This document shows, piece after piece, positions 23,717-38,784 of a stretch of 64,000 bases of DNA. This DNA comes from Osedax frankpressi (lineage: Eukaryota > Annelida > Polychaeta > Sabellida > Siboglinidae), in NCBI GenBank assembly GCA_964035775.1, contig OZ038314.1:19690129-19754128 (forward strand). The letters are read 5' to 3'. Within the stretch, counting starts at the first letter, position 1, and every line of letters starts with the position of its first letter. Both the position numbers and the translations under genes were made by a program. The notes beneath the pieces were generated by a model. The model did no database searches and was not told the DNA's origin. It saw only the letters and a program-made list of their open reading frames with translations.

Positions 23717-24469
23717 ATGAATACATCAAACAAGGGAAGAGAAGTCTTACGTAGAATGCCTGCGCGGGCGGCCAAGAAACACTTGAATCTTAATGAAAGT
23801 GCGATGAGTATGCAGGAGAGCTCCAAAACCAGGACCTGCAAAAAGTATCGGAAACTGAACCTAGCTCGCGCTAGAACTAACGTAAAAAACCCAACTACAA
23901 TGTTTACAGCTAAACAACATAATATACATTCCAAAATAAACTCCATTGCTAAATGGAAAAGTACTACTTTGAAAAAATTGTCGATCGTAGAGGATACACG
24001 GCCAGAAATGGGAAGACTACGGCTTATGGACAATCAGGCTAAATTGGCGATAACTGTTCTTCAGACAAAACGCCTAACAAAGTCTATGGTTAAACAACCG
24101 AAAACGCGGAATATGCCAGTAGCCCCTTCATCGGTTAAACGCAGTTATAAAGCCGTTCAAGTCCAAGCCAGCGCTACTAGTCAGCCGACTAAAGAAATTA
24201 CATTGGCCAAGAAAAAACCCCGCAAGAGGCGCAAAGCCAAACGACTAACTTCACCGAAGAAGAGCAAGTCTACGATGAACAATGTTTTCAGCTTCGCGGC
24301 GCGAAGGCCGCCGCCGCCGCTTGTCATTCATAACGTCGATATGTTCGTACAGTCTACCAGGACATCTGTTGATAACTCCAAGTCTATTGAAGAGATGATG
24401 AAACGTTCATATAGTGACAAACAACTGACGATGCTGAGGAGTAAATATTTCAATATCGATCGTATTTGA
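23717..24469 (+). CDS. Intronless lysine/arginine-rich basic protein, not recognised
   Basis: A single open frame of 250 codons stands out from the AT-rich surroundings by its GC content and normal codon use. I start it at the ATG at 23717 (MNTSNKGREVLRRM); the frame is open a little upstream without another ATG. The protein is strongly basic throughout, with runs such as AKKKPRKRRKAKR (about residue 180) that look like nuclear signals, then an AARRPPPPLVIHN segment and a distinct C-terminal part (SIEEMMKRSYSDKQL..LRSKYFNI) that may be a short helical motif. No membrane segment, signal peptide or cysteine cluster is seen. It could be a chromatin, sperm-nuclear or ribosome-associated protein, but nothing shows which. 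Absence of introns, unlike the neighbouring genes, allows a retrocopy or simply a one-exon gene. Confidence 0.7.
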   Translation: MNTSNKGREVLRRMPARAAKKHLNLNESAMSMQESSKTRTCKKYRKLNLARARTNVKNPTTMFTAKQHNIHSKINSIAKWKSTTLKKLSIVEDTRPEMGRLRLMDNQAKLAITVLQTKRLTKSMVKQPKTRNMPVAPSSVKRSYKAVQVQASATSQPTKEITLAKKKPRKRRKAKRLTSPKKSKSTMNNVFSFAARRPPPPLVIHNVDMFVQSTRTSVDNSKSIEEMMKRSYSDKQLTMLRSKYFNIDRI

Positions 24470-25172
24470 TAAAAGTTATGATCTTCATGAAATATATTAA
24501 ATATACTTTTTAATTTGATAATAATAGTTACCGATAATAATACATATAAAATAATATTAACTTAGTTAATATTATTGGTAATATGTATTAAAATAATATG
24601 TAGGTTCATTATTAGAGAAATATACATGAGAATATAGCTATAATATTAATTTGTAGGACTATGTACTTTATTCAAAAAATTGTTGGATTTCATTTAAATA
24701 TATAATTACTACAAAATATATAATTAAATATATAATTAATAAACAGTATTTATCTGTTTATTATGTGAATTACTTAATTCTATATTTAAAGCTAGTCTGA
24801 TAAAATACTATATTCCTGTATTTATTTATATTTAATGTTATTATATTTAAATTAAATGTATGTATTATTATTAATATCTGGTTTATACCCAATATAAAAT
24901 AAGATTTATCCATCGAGTTTTTTAACTTTATTTTTACTTATGATAAATTGTATAATTAAACTAAACACGTACTAAAAATAACAAAATTAATACATTACAA
25001 TTAAAGTGAGAATTTAAACTCAGCAGCCAGTTTAAAATATAATATTTAATAATATAATATATTTAATGATCTTTACAAACTTTATTACATTATATCTTGT
25101 TTTATATTCCTGGGATACAATTTGTATCATACTACAATATAAATAATATATAAATATTCATTTAATTTCGGT

Positions 25173-25287
25173 GAATTTAAAGTATCCCCCAAGATTACCA
25201 AGGTAATCTTTGGTATTCCCAAGATTACTAAGGTAATCTTTGGTATACCAAATATTACTAAGGTAATATTGGAGTATACTTTGAATA
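25173..25287. repeat. Tandem palindrome built from AAGATTACYAAGGTAATCTT
   Basis: Three successive near-palindromic units (AAGATTACCAAGGTAATCTT, AAGATTACTAAGGTAATCTT, AATATTACTAAGGTAATATT) are joined by TGGTAT. The flanks (TTTAAAGTATCC and GGAGTATACTTTGAA) are also inverted copies. The whole forms nested hairpins. Related CCAAGATTA words recur at about 25352, 25470, 25530 and 38140. Confidence 0.75.
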
Positions 25288-28200
25288 TATTATAGAATCA
25301 TATAGAATCATTTACATCAAGACAATAAAAATCTATGTTTAGAATATAATATAATCCAAGATTACATAACCTTGGTTTGGTTAACTATCGATAGTCATGG
25401 TTTTGGCAGAATAAAATATATATCTTATTAATTATAGATAGATATATGAATGTATCATCGATGGCGCCATCCAAGATTAGATAGTAATCATGGATACGAC
25501 CATGATATAGTATTTCTACCCTATAAGCCAAGATTGATATTGGGTATTATAATACTATTATGTACCTTCTATATGTAAATATAATATCTATGATTATAAA
25601 TTATATTTCTTCTTAATGTCTATGATTATAAATTTTGTATTTAAAATGTATTATTTTAAAACTAATATTAAGAATACTTATAATAAGACTTAACTAGTAT
25701 TTAAATATTAAATTTTTGAAATATAATTATATACTAACCAAAATGGAATGGTTACTAATTACAGTATATATTATTACATTTAAAAGTAAATTTACATTAA
25801 ATTGAAAAGTTCTATTTGCAAATTTAATTTTGTTCATGTTATCAAACATTTCTATGATATAATTATAAGATACTCTATAATAAAAGTTGTAAACCTATAT
25901 CTCATGTCACGTCATTGAATTAGAAAATATAGAGCAAGTCAACAGTAACTGAGTTCAGATTATACAGTATATTTCATTTTTTTTATTATCACTGAAATAA
26001 CACCTGTGATTACAGAGCTTTAAATCTTGTATTGTGCTGTATTTTATTATTAGCGTATGCAATTTATATGCCTTTTGGTACCACGAACATATTAATGAAC
26101 GTTATGTTCATTAATATATAATGTACTTTACATATGAATATATTTATAGATTATTAGTTAATTTATATAATTATATACAAATATATATAAATATATATAG
26201 ATAATGCAAGAGTAATTTATATTCGTGATATCAGTTAATATCAAGTTATGGTTGCAATATGTATCAACTAAAATAATGTGTATATATTGGATAAATGTAT
26301 ATGTATTGCAGTGCATATTCATAATGACCAAATAAAGATATATATTATAAATGTGATAAATCCAATATTAAATATTATATAAATTCATTGTTGGGATAAC
26401 TTTAAAAAGTTAATAATATCTGAGAATCACGCCAAAGTTTATTGATGCTGCAAAAATGTTAAATACATAAGAATATGTTGCTCGCCGATATAGAAGCAAA
26501 TATAATAATATATATTATTGGAATATATTAAAAATATATATTCGAAATTTCGGATTATAAACCGGATTATAAATATAAATTACAAAGATTATAGAAATAT
26601 AATATTTAATTTTGTGATCACTATTTTTCCAATCCGCAGATAATTCTGCTCAATAATTTCTATGTGAATCAAAATTTAATTATTAAAACTATTAATTATA
26701 ACTTATAACTAATTAAAAAAAATGGATATAAATATATAGTATATAGAAGTTAAACTAATATAGAATATATGTAAATATTACCTTTATGTAGATACTTTAT
26801 TGCATAATAATGATATGTATATATATATATATATAATACATATTGTATAATATATAGATATATATAACCTTGTTACAAGATATTTAATTCACTATAGTTT
26901 ACTAATTAAAATATGAATTATCAAATTGAATCGTTGGCGATCTTTGATCAGTTAAATATAATATTTTAAATATACCCATTTATCTCAACGCAGGGTTGAC
27001 TTGATACAAAATAATACTAAATTAGAATATAGCTCTATAGTAGAAATATAAAATTATTAATAATAATATTAAGCATCATATGCTATTTATACTATATTTA
27101 CACTATATATATATATATAGTAAATAAAATAATAATTTATGTTCGTTTATTTATCAGGTTTTACGTGTTTACTAAGTTTAGCGAGCCTAAATAATGCAAT
27201 ATTAATAAAACAGAAACATTATATAATAATCAATCTGATAATTTATTTTATAATCCTAGGTTTCAGATATAAGAAATATATATAGAAATATATATAAGAA
27301 ATATATATAAGAAAAATATCATATTGTTATTGCATTAGATTTTATTAGATTGCATAATAATAAAGGTATATTCAAGTTTTAAGGAATGAACCCTAATTAG
27401 CACGATTAGCAATATTATATTTTTAATTGTGTGTAATTTTATACTAACCTACAGACTTTTAAAATTTAAACTATTACATTTTTTTATAACATTGTATTTA
27501 CTTCAAGAAGTATATTATATTAAATGTTTGTATAATATCATAGGATAAACAATATAATATGGATCAAAGGAGTAATGGTATTATAATCTAAATCGTAATC
27601 AAATATTTAATATACATCATATTAGTTTACAATGTATTTAAAAAAATGTATTTAAATGAATTAGTTTACACCATTTATTTAAATTACTTATTATTTTATA
27701 ATTTTACTTTAAAATTTTTAATATTAAAAATTAGTTTCATTTTCTGATTAATTTTAATACAATTATGATTTAATTGAAAATTTTATTTTAAGCAAAATAT
27801 TATATTAAATATATTAATAAAATATATTGAAAACACCTTTTAATGAATCACTACCACCGATAATTTGGATAAAAAACTTTGCGTAGATTATATAATAGAA
27901 TATTATTTAAAAATAAATTTGAATATGTATTACAATATTGTATACCATAGATCATAACTATGTTTAATTATATAGAATTATTCTTTAATGAAATATTAAC
28001 ATATTAATATACACATAGATTAAATAGTTATCTAATTCATTATTATTCAATTTCATTGAACTATTTGAAAAATATTCATAAATATATAAGATTAATTAAC
28101 AATTTTAGAAACTAAGAAAGCTTGTATATTTATTTTGATGTCTTGGTATTGTTGTGCGAAATGTGTCCTGCTGCGCAATTTTTATGGGTTTCATGACCTA

Positions 28201-29006
28201 GATTATTTTCTTTGTATGTTATAAAAAATTATTATAAATTATAATTTATATACCGAAAGATGACATGTAAAAGATTTCTGGGAAATTTAAATAATTATTA
28301 TATTTTATGAATAATTTATATATTTAGATAATATAATATTTATATTTTATACACGTGATTTTCATGCTCAAATAATATATTATTCATATTGTATATAATC
28401 TAATATCATAATAGATTACTTATTTATGTTATTATAATGTTAAATTATATTAAATTAATCAAATTCAGATTATATAATTTAATCCAAATTTGATAATTAT
28501 TTTTTATTATAATTTTAATATATTGTCAATGTAATGCATTAAATAGCATAACAGACATATATACAATTATTTCATTTATGAGAGAATATTAGTATGTATC
28601 ATTATATAATACATTTACTATATATATATATATATATTCATATTTTCTCGGATATATATTTTAGAGAGATGATCCAATCAATGATATATGCAATTGTTGT
28701 ACTTAGTCATTACATTTGTAATATATAGTTTCAAATCAAAATATATCATAATATTTACAATTCTTGATAGACACGTTGATAGACACGTATTTAAAGGTGT
28801 AATTGATAGCTAAATATACCCATAATAAGTCATTTTTAATTTGGTATAATTAATAATATTTTAAATGCACTTTATCTTATAAATGTCTAAAATCTCACAA
28901 ATAAATCATACGCACGTGATTTATATATATAAATCGTGAACACGTGAACCCATACAAATTGCATAGCAGTAAAACTTGCGCACTACAGTATCCCTAACAT
29001 CTGTGA

Positions 29007-29044
<38 letters not shown>

Positions 29045-30779
29045 ATTGGTATGTTATATATATGTGTATGTTAATAATATAATTTATATGTTAATACAAA
29101 TTTAAATAGCATGTACATTTTAAAAGCTTAGTACATATATTTCATAACATGAAAAAATGTAAAAAGGTATTTTTTAGAGAAAATAAATAAATAAAATAAT
29201 AAAAACAACTAATATGTATGTTGACAGTTTAAGATCTTTGTATTTAGTTATATAATACATTAATATACTCATTTTATGTTATATTAATTTCCATTGTCTA
29301 TATATACATCAATTTAAAACTAAATAATTATAAAATTAAGACTATATAATGATTAATTTATTTCATTTGATTAATACAGCTGCACATTTGAAAGCACAAA
29401 TTGTGATAGTAAATTAATTAAGAATATTTTTAATGATTCAAAAAATAATGAAAGGTTTTTATTTTTAAATAATATTAATTAAAATGTATTCATATTTATT
29501 TATTATATTATAATTTATATTATATATATATTACACTTTCAAATTTATCATCCAGAATAAATTAATATATTATTGATTAATAATTTATATATATTGATTT
29601 TTAATCTTTCTAGCTTGTGTTTAATCAACGAGAATGGCATGGCTGAAATTAATATCATATCTGATTTTTACTTGGTATTAATTTCATTTTATACTACTGC
29701 AAGCAATATAGAGATTTATATGGGCTAGTATTAATCTTACGTAATTATATATATCATTTATATATAAATCATATTTATATATAAATAATTATATAATTTT
29801 AGTATATCATTTTTAATTTTTCTAATGAATATTAATTCTAACAAAGTATATTATTTGGGAAATATAATTTTAAAAGTTTTAATATTATATATTTATTATT
29901 ATAACAATAACATCTAATAAACAATATTTAATTTGTTTATATATATGTATTTTAATTATAATAATAGTTATAATTATTTTATAATATGTAGTTATAAAAG
30001 AAACTTATAAATAATTTGATAATTGTATTTTTTTTATAGTTTAAACAAGTCTAATCTAAATATCATTTAAATATCATTTAAACTAAAAAAAATACATTAC
30101 TATATAATGCATTTTAATTATAGATAATAATTTTATATAAAGATATATATATAATTGTATATATATATATATATATATATATGTATTCTATTTTTAACAA
30201 TGTAGGGAATTTTAATGAATATTTCAAAAGTTTAGTTTGTTTAAATAATATTGAACATACAATAAAAGGTTATTATATTTATATATTCAAATTATTAAAA
30301 TCATATTAAAATAATTTAATATTTATATTAAAAAACTAATTCTACATATTATATTCATCCATTTACTTCTGATTAATAATAGTAAATTATGCTGAATAAT
30401 TGATTAATTATCCACATTTAATAATTAATATAATATAATATTATATTTAGAAGACAATTATTCTTATATATTTATAAAAATACTTTATATGTTTTAATAA
30501 CAGATTATAATTATATTGAATTCAATCCCCCTAATTTCACGAATATTCTAAAAATAAAAGTTTGTAGATAAAATATTATTTATGAATATTTTCTTTTAAA
30601 TATATTTTATGGGTATTTTCTATTTCTAATAAATGGAATGTCTATTAAATTGTTTCTATAAAACATATTATAGAAGTTAACAATTTATGAAAATTGTAAA
30701 TATATTATATATCAAAATATAAAATAATATATATAATTTCTTATACAAATTAAAATTTCAAATTCAAAGATATTTATGT

Positions 30780-30965
30780 TTGTTAATTTTTTTCTCAATT
30801 CGTAATATATCAAATGTGTTGATTATAATTTTAAACATTGAATTTTCTTTAGATTAAACCTTAATAATTAGCTTTTAAAATAATTAATTTTGTTCTCAAT
30901 TCTTAATCTATTAAATGTGTTGATTATACTTTTAAACATTACATTATCATTTGATTAAACCTTAA
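30780..30965 (+). repeat. Tandem duplication of about 115 bp
   Basis: The block containing TTCTCAATTCGTAATATATC, AAATGTGTTGATTATA and GATTAAACCTTAAT is repeated once, with differences at about one base in six. It is non-coding and lies shortly upstream of the gene at 31318. Confidence 0.6.
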
Positions 30966-31317
30966 TCTTAATAATTTAATTAATTCAAATAATTTATTAT
31001 TTATATATATTGTAATAAATTCACATATTTATTAATATTACTTACTATTATTATTATTATTATTATTTATTATGGTATATTAGTTTATAGGTCATCATGT
31101 AGATGAAATAAAAGTTTTAAAGGCCAATATACATTTTAGCTGTGATAAAAAGGTTACAAAACATCAATTTAAAAAAAAGTGTTCCATACATTTTATAATA
31201 ATAATAGGCATACAAAATTATTATATAATTATGACTAAGAATAAATATAATTTTTATAAAAAAATGTGTACATTTTATTATACATAAAGTACTCTGTACA
31301 ATTAAAGGCAATTCATT

Positions 31318-32005
31318 CAAATCAAATTAACTGGAGGAAAGTACACAAAAGAGTAGAAGTCTCTGATAAAGAAACCAATAAATCGGATAGTTGCAACAAA
31401 TTATTAAATAATTTAATTCAACAGCAGGTTATTTGAATTAGCATTAATTAATAGATATTATATTGTGATTATTATTTAAAATTAATATTTTGATAGAATA
31501 AGGATATTCAATTTTTAACTAGTTTATAAAATATTATATTCATTAGGAATCAAGAAAATCTGGAATTAATGATTCGACTATATCATCATTGTTTATGACT
31601 ATGATGATGAATAAAACTAAAAATATAAATACTATAAATAAAAGTACATACAAAGAAGAAGAAGTGGATAACCAAGATATGCCTTATGAATATGAGAAAA
31701 TAGAAGAACCATTACATAGTATTACTAATGACCCTTTAATTAAGGAAAATGTATTGCAAAAAAGTTGTGAAATTTCAGATGTCATTTGTAAGGAACTCCA
31801 TGTCGATACATGTAATGATAAAGATTCTTCATGTTCTAATAATAGTATACATAATGAACACTCACATTTGTTGTCATGTTTTAATAAAATGTTAGACGAA
31901 AAACTATTATCAATGGAAGAAAGAATAATGAACAGAATAGATCATAAATTTGTGGATATTGAATCAAAAATTACTTCACTCTTGAATTATAATAAAAAAA
32001 GTTGA
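31318..32005 (+). CDS. Last two exons of an unrecognised gene ending in a coiled coil
   Basis: Exon 31318-31437 (acceptor AAAG, donor CAG-GTTATT) and exon 31547-32005 (acceptor ATTAG) join in phase 0 and give 192 codons to a TGA. The first ends LLNNLIQQQ. The second contains a Met-rich patch (MTMMMNKT), an acidic Ser/Asn/Cys-rich middle, and a C-terminal heptad pattern (MLDEKLLSMEERIMNRIDHKF) that predicts a coiled coil of about 35 residues. A Met/Glu-rich terminal helix of this kind occurs in the PAAT/C10orf88-type ATPases among others, but the resemblance is too weak for a name. No upstream exon or start codon was found within the AT-rich 5' region, so the gene is incomplete as described. 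Codon use is AT-biased but without the repetitive strings seen in random frames here. Confidence 0.6.
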
Positions 32006-32572
32006 TCAAATATTTTTTTAAAATTATTACAAATATTTTATTTTGAATATATTACATTATTATTTATAATTTCCTTCTTTATTATAATAATTGTGATTGT
32101 ATATACTATTATTTAATCCAATATACATCCTATTTATCGATAAACATTTCTATTGAATCACTGTAATATGTTTAAAGCGGGATCTCTATAGAAATTCAAC
32201 CGGTATAAGTTGTGCAGTTTGGTTTGAATCCATAACAATGTGCGATAAAAATATACAATCGTACAGGTAAAAAAGGTAAAGCAAGTTTTAAATTTAGGCA
32301 ATATAACTAGTAAGGTGCGATAAGATAATCTACTACGATAGATTCAAAAATATCGGCTAATACAGTATGGGTTTTATATTAAAATTTAAAAAATAATTAA
32401 TAGAAAGGTAATAAATAAAAGGTTCATCTATCGTGTATACGTTTGTTTGCTTAATACTTATAATTCAAATAATGAGAAATTGTCAAAGAGAAAATATTAT
32501 TTTATTAACTCTCAACTATTTTATAAATAATATTCTATTATTATTTTTCACGAATTCATCAACTTGTTGAAT

Positions 32573-32590
32573 GTACGACGTACGTCGTAC
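32573..32590. repeat. CG-rich perfect palindrome
   Basis: GTACGACGTACGTCGTAC is an 18-base perfect palindrome, followed by GTTGTACGTCG, which repeats part of it. It is the densest CpG cluster in several kilobases of AT-rich sequence. Confidence 0.8.
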
Positions 32591-33612
32591 GTTGTACGTC
32601 GAACATACATGATTTTTAATATGTATAGTTAACCATTTAGATATACAATATCTCCTCTTTGGTTTAATATATTTATTAACATATATCTCTAATAAATAAT
32701 AATGCAATAATTATGTACGTGAATTTGGTATTATATATATATTTTAATTGAAATTAAAATATATTATGAAGGTAATTACGATAAACTTTGTTATAGATGC
32801 TATATTTTATAAAATGTTTTAGATCGAGATATCGTTAAAATGGTTTGTCTGATAATATGTGCTATGGATAAACAATTCTAACGGTAACATAACATTAATG
32901 TATTTATATATACTTACATATAATATTTGATTTCTAAATACATGATAAATCTACATATCCTTAACTTATAACTTTATATATTATAATAACATTTAATAAT
33001 TTCCATGGGGATACGATATATATATTAAAAACAAGAACACATGACTTAAACTTAAGTTTTTAACATATTTTAATTAAGTAATATATTATTAAAATATTTT
33101 AATTATTGTCAATATAGGTATCGTCATTTTCAACACATTGTTTTCTACTAGATAACATAATTTATCTACAATATAGCTTGTTTTTCATCGTTCATTTCAA
33201 CCCAATAATAACTTGAGTATTCGTATTATATTTATTATTTTAAATAAATTAATTTAATACAAATCTAAGATAAGAAAAAACGTGTTATATTTTTATATTC
33301 TGTTCTTACGGTAAATAATATCCAAAAGTATAGGGAATTAATCTAAAAGTAACTAGAAGAAATCTATTAAATATTTACACTAATTAAGAAAATATAAATA
33401 AAACATTAATTAAGAAAATGTACGAACATTTAACATTAACTTAGATTTTAACAATGATTTTAAAAATATATGTAATGTTCTTTATATACAAATCAAAATG
33501 CTAATATAAATGCATATTAAAAATAACTGAATGTAATAAATGAAAATATACCAATATTGACTGTATAAAAATAAATTGTTAATGAGATAATTTGATATTA
33601 TTACCGATAAAT

Positions 33613-33670
33613 TCCCTTAAAATGATAAAATTAACCCTTAAAATGATAAAATTAACCCTTAAAATGATGA
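33613..33670 (+). repeat. 22-bp tandem triplicate
   Basis: The unit CCCTTAAAATGATAAAATTA occurs twice in full and once in part. It is non-coding. Confidence 0.8.
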
Positions 33671-36447
33671 TCGTCTTTAAAACACTTAAATAAATATATT
33701 TATATACTACTAAATTTAGTAATACGATAAAGTATTATTATAATATTGAGAAAATGGTACGGTTGATTCCAAATACCGTAAATATATATCATTGTATAAA
33801 TATGGAGTATAAAAATAAAATATTACATTCGAAAAAATAAATATATATGATTAATTTATACCCTATTATTATGTAGAATATACTATTTTAGGTTACAATT
33901 TTTATTTTATTTGTTATAACTTCAATCTTATAATTACTACTTAATTTAACAGAATACCGCAATAACCAACATAATGACATTGGAAGAAAATATGAGTTAT
34001 TTTCATAGATTTACAATAATCTAATAGAAAATGTTACGATTATTTTAAATTAACGATAAATATAATTTCCATTTTGTAATATTAAGATCTCATTTTCAAA
34101 TGTGTTTCAATTGAAATGTTCATATACATGTTATATGTACATATGCATGTGTAGATGTTTAATATAATATAATGCTAAATATAATATAATATAAACTAAT
34201 ACACCTTCAATGTGAAAAATATTTTAAACCTAAAATATGTTATAAGTATATATATATATACTATAAAGATGAAATTACATTTTATAGTTTGCTAGTAATC
34301 AATTTAATTTACGAGAATATATTCATGATAATATATTTAATGTACATATACACTTTAGATATATTTTGTTACATTTAATTAAATCTAAATAATTATATAT
34401 AACATAAATAAGTAATATACTATATGCATATTACTATATATATTTTATATAGTGCTAGTATATAACATATACATATAGCGATAGCTATTTATTAATAATA
34501 TCTAATTTATATAGCCTAATATATATAGTATATTTTATATATTAATTTATTAGTTAAATGTATTTGTCATAAATTGTTTTAATTTATACACCAAAAAAGT
34601 AGGGCATTTGAAAAGTTCTGTAGTTCTAGTTCTTTAGTGGATGACACTGAACAGAGTTCTAATAATACCTATTTGTATCAAATAAATTTTTAATAATAAA
34701 CAAATATAAAATATTTACATTAATTTTTCGAAATTATATTTTATACCTAAACTAATTATATATTTATATAACCTTTTCATCTTTATAAGTATAATTAAAT
34801 GTATTTGCAACGTATATTATTGCTCCTGCAATAATCATATTGTTTGATCTAAATAATATTAATTTATATTATAGTAAGAACTTTAAAAAAATATATTTAT
34901 ATATATAAGTGTAATTTTAATTTTACAATACTATAATATAATTTATATTTGCTGGTAAACCTATATTTATTATATGTTATCCTACTAACTCGTTCATTAA
35001 TTTACATTTATAATTTGTTATATAATATTCCATAATAGATTTCCTCTTCAAATAATAAACATCCAATATCTATATTTCATAGATAATCTATCACACGAAA
35101 ACATTATTATAATAGTATAACTTAAATAAATTAAATAATTAAGCAATACCATATATGGTAAACATAAACGTATGTAATAATAATTTGTATTTATATTTGC
35201 ATAATATATTTAGATATAATAATTATACTAATCATTATGGTTTCAGTATATATTATTCCCTTTTTTATATTATCAATTACTTTATTATTTTCTAAATTCA
35301 TTTATGATTAAATTAATATTTTAATTTAATGTTTAAAACTAATTAATCGAGGCTACAGTATAATAGCCTATATTACTTGGAAAATATTATGCAATATTCA
35401 TATTTGATATAATATTAGTTATATAATCATATTATATAATTATTTAAATGTTATATATGTTATATTAATGTTGTATCTAAGAAATAATTATGTGAATATA
35501 TTTTATCTACACTTATATAATTAATAAATTTATATTCATTATAAAAATTAATTAATAATTTTCGCTTATTTTCGGTTTCTTATGATATATTTTGATAACG
35601 TTTTCTCATAGATCGGAATTAGTGTGACCCTAATATATATTATGCCCTTTTTTGTAATATATATAATTTAACTTTATATAAAGGTGAATAAAGATATTGG
35701 ACATAAATCTGCTACACTAATAATCTGCTACACTGCTATATCAATTATAATTCATCTATAGATACATTTGAAAATTGCTTTGTTATTTGTTATTTACATA
35801 ATAAAATCACAATAATTATTGAATTACGTTACAAATTTAACAGAATTAATACAATTGTGATATTGTGATACAATTACATTGCAATCGCAATCGAAAAAAA
35901 ATGAGGGAGTAAGGGATGTAGGGAAGGAGGGAGAGAGAAAAAGAGTGAGTATTGTCTTTGTATATACATTATTTATGGTAAACATACAATATTTACTTAT
36001 AAAAACCTAATATTTCCAACAATATTTCAATAAATTGTAATGGTGTATTTTGCCTAATAATATACTTTATATTTTCAAGAATATGTATTTCAGATTCTAT
36101 TAATTCATCTAAATGGAAATTAAAATATAATAATACATCATTTAATGATAATTTTCGGAAACTTCTGAGACGTATTTATATTTCTCGTGTGTATATAATT
36201 GATTATTTTATTGATGAACAATTAATACATCTATTTATAACATATCTCTATATATATAAATATATATATATTCACTCATATTCAACATATATATAAATTA
36301 TAAAGATATTGTGGAGGGTAAATAGAAAATGTAAAACAATTTATATTAAAATTTATTATTAATAAATAAAACATTTATTATTAATAAATGAAACAATAAA
36401 ATATCACCTAAATCAATTTACAATACAATTGTAATTATATATTATAT

Positions 36448-36491
<44 letters not shown>

Positions 36492-38784
36492 CATTTATAT
36501 TTATTGATCGTATTTTTGTAATTAAATAATGTTGATAACTACAGGTATCCTAATTATTAGTGTACATGTAATTTATAAACAATAAGTAACTAACAAAATA
36601 AGTTGATCTATATGTGCCTATATTATATATATGCAGTATTAAATAATCATTATACCAATGTATATATACATCTACTTTATTATATATATAGTACCATAAG
36701 ACATTTATAATAATATAAATTTATATAAAATATTGCTATAGATTATATATGAAAGAGACTAAAATAGATGTAAAAGAATAACTTACATATTTCCCTAATT
36801 ATATTATAGATTACATTATTTTTTAAGTCCATATATTATGAACAATGCTTTAGAAAACATAACTCTACCCAGTTGGAAAGTAATAACGTAACTACTATTA
36901 AAAATATAATTATTATATTAATATACATTTATATAATTAAATGGCTCCAATCTAATATTCATAATAAATTTAATAGATTTATTATTTAGTATTATTTACT
37001 ATTTAGTACAAATAATATTTATAAATATTTTACATTTATTTTTGATTTATTTTCAATATTTTAGAATATATAATATTAATATATAGATATGATTATTAGT
37101 GTTTTAGTACTGCCATTTTAACTGCCATCTAACGTTTATACCGGGTTTATACTTATAAGTTGTTATATTTGAGTGAAATATAAATAAATATAATCTCTCT
37201 CTCTCTCTATATATATATACATATATATACATATATATAAATATATATATATATAAATATACGCTATTATAGTATATGCTATATTCTATATGTTAATATA
37301 AAATATATATCAATTGTTAAATATCAATAAGTTGTTTTTAAAATAATTTTCAATCTACAAAATTCTATCTAGAATCATTTATATATATATAAATATATAT
37401 ATTGTATATACAATACATTCTGTATATTTATTTAATTAATCGGATAATTAGATTAAATGTATGGCTAGTTAATATCGTATAATATAAATAATGTGTCATA
37501 TTATTATACAATATTAGAGTGTAAGTTATAACAAAATAATTTGAAAACTAATTCAAATATATTCTGATCATAGAAAATTGCTAGTAAATTAGTAATTATT
37601 AATTAATATTTATTCTATTAACCTTTCGATATATTTATATAATTGTGTTCTAAGATTTCATTCATATATAAAATAGGTAATATCTGAAATGGATTATTTA
37701 TTACCATTATAAAAACAGTACATTTATAATTTAAATTGTATACATACGCGTTGTGTCGAGTAGTGCATTAATTTAAACTAAGACTAGCATAATATCCAAG
37801 ATTGTAGAGATACTTTAGTTAATATATTAAATACATATATCCTTATTTAAAAAATGATATTATATTATATAAGTAGGATAGTTTGCATGTTTTAAATATA
37901 TACCTCTGTAAATTATATAATGTGATATATACCAATGTATATTATATACAATATTTTTGATGGTTATGTCACTAATTCCACTCAGTGAATATATATATAT
38001 ATTTATATATTATATGCTAAATGTGTATTTAATATATACTGAATATATTCATATACACACATTTAATAATAGGCTGAAATATTCGTAGTCATGTTCTACT
38101 TTGATTAGATAAATATCAAGAATTAGTTTAAACTATTATCCAAGATTACCCAAGATTATGGTAATAATGGCTAATACTATGTAATCTAATAAAAAAGTTA
38201 TAATAATTTAAATTAACGTAGAATCGCTATAGATACATATATTAAAAATTATAAATTATAACTATAATATATTATATATTTACACATGGCATATTTCTTA
38301 ATATGCCATGTCGTTATTGTATACAGGAACATGACTTGCCAATAATCAATTATGGATATGAATAGCCTAAGTTTTTTAAATCATTACCAATTATATGATA
38401 ATAAACTAGTTAAAAGTTTAAGTTTAATAATATATACATATATATTATATTTATTATATAAATTGTGCATGCGTTTATAAACATTTGTACTTGAAGAAAA
38501 TTTGCATGCTATTTGACAACAAGATAATATTCTTAGGAGTAATTTAGTATTGACAAAATCAGCAAGAAATAGTGTACAGGAATCTGATTTGAATATGATT
38601 AGTTTATTTATTATTTAATATATAAATTTAAATACTTTACACATATAAATATATAATTAAATATATTTTATAACAAAAAAATTAAAACGATCTTGATTCT
38701 TCCCTGTGAAATTGAACCGTAATAATTTATATTATTATAAATATATAATAATAATTTAAGATTTTAATAACTAATGAATAACTA

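Larger units (their letters stand above)
24480..31300. other. Gene desert, AT-rich
   Basis: I see no gene I can support. It contains many short TA runs (about 26818-26836, 28621-28637, 29008-29042, 30160-30182), a palindromic repeat at 25173-25287 and a tandem duplication at 30780-30965. A short plus-strand frame starting at an ATG near 28135 (MSWYCCAKCVLL) ends close to a GTATGT and might be a first exon, but nothing links it to a gene. Confidence 0.5.

Noticed and set aside
28135-28220. Possible first exon starting MSWYCCAKCVLL before a GTATGT
   Set aside because: No in-phase partner exon could be tied to it; kept only as a note.
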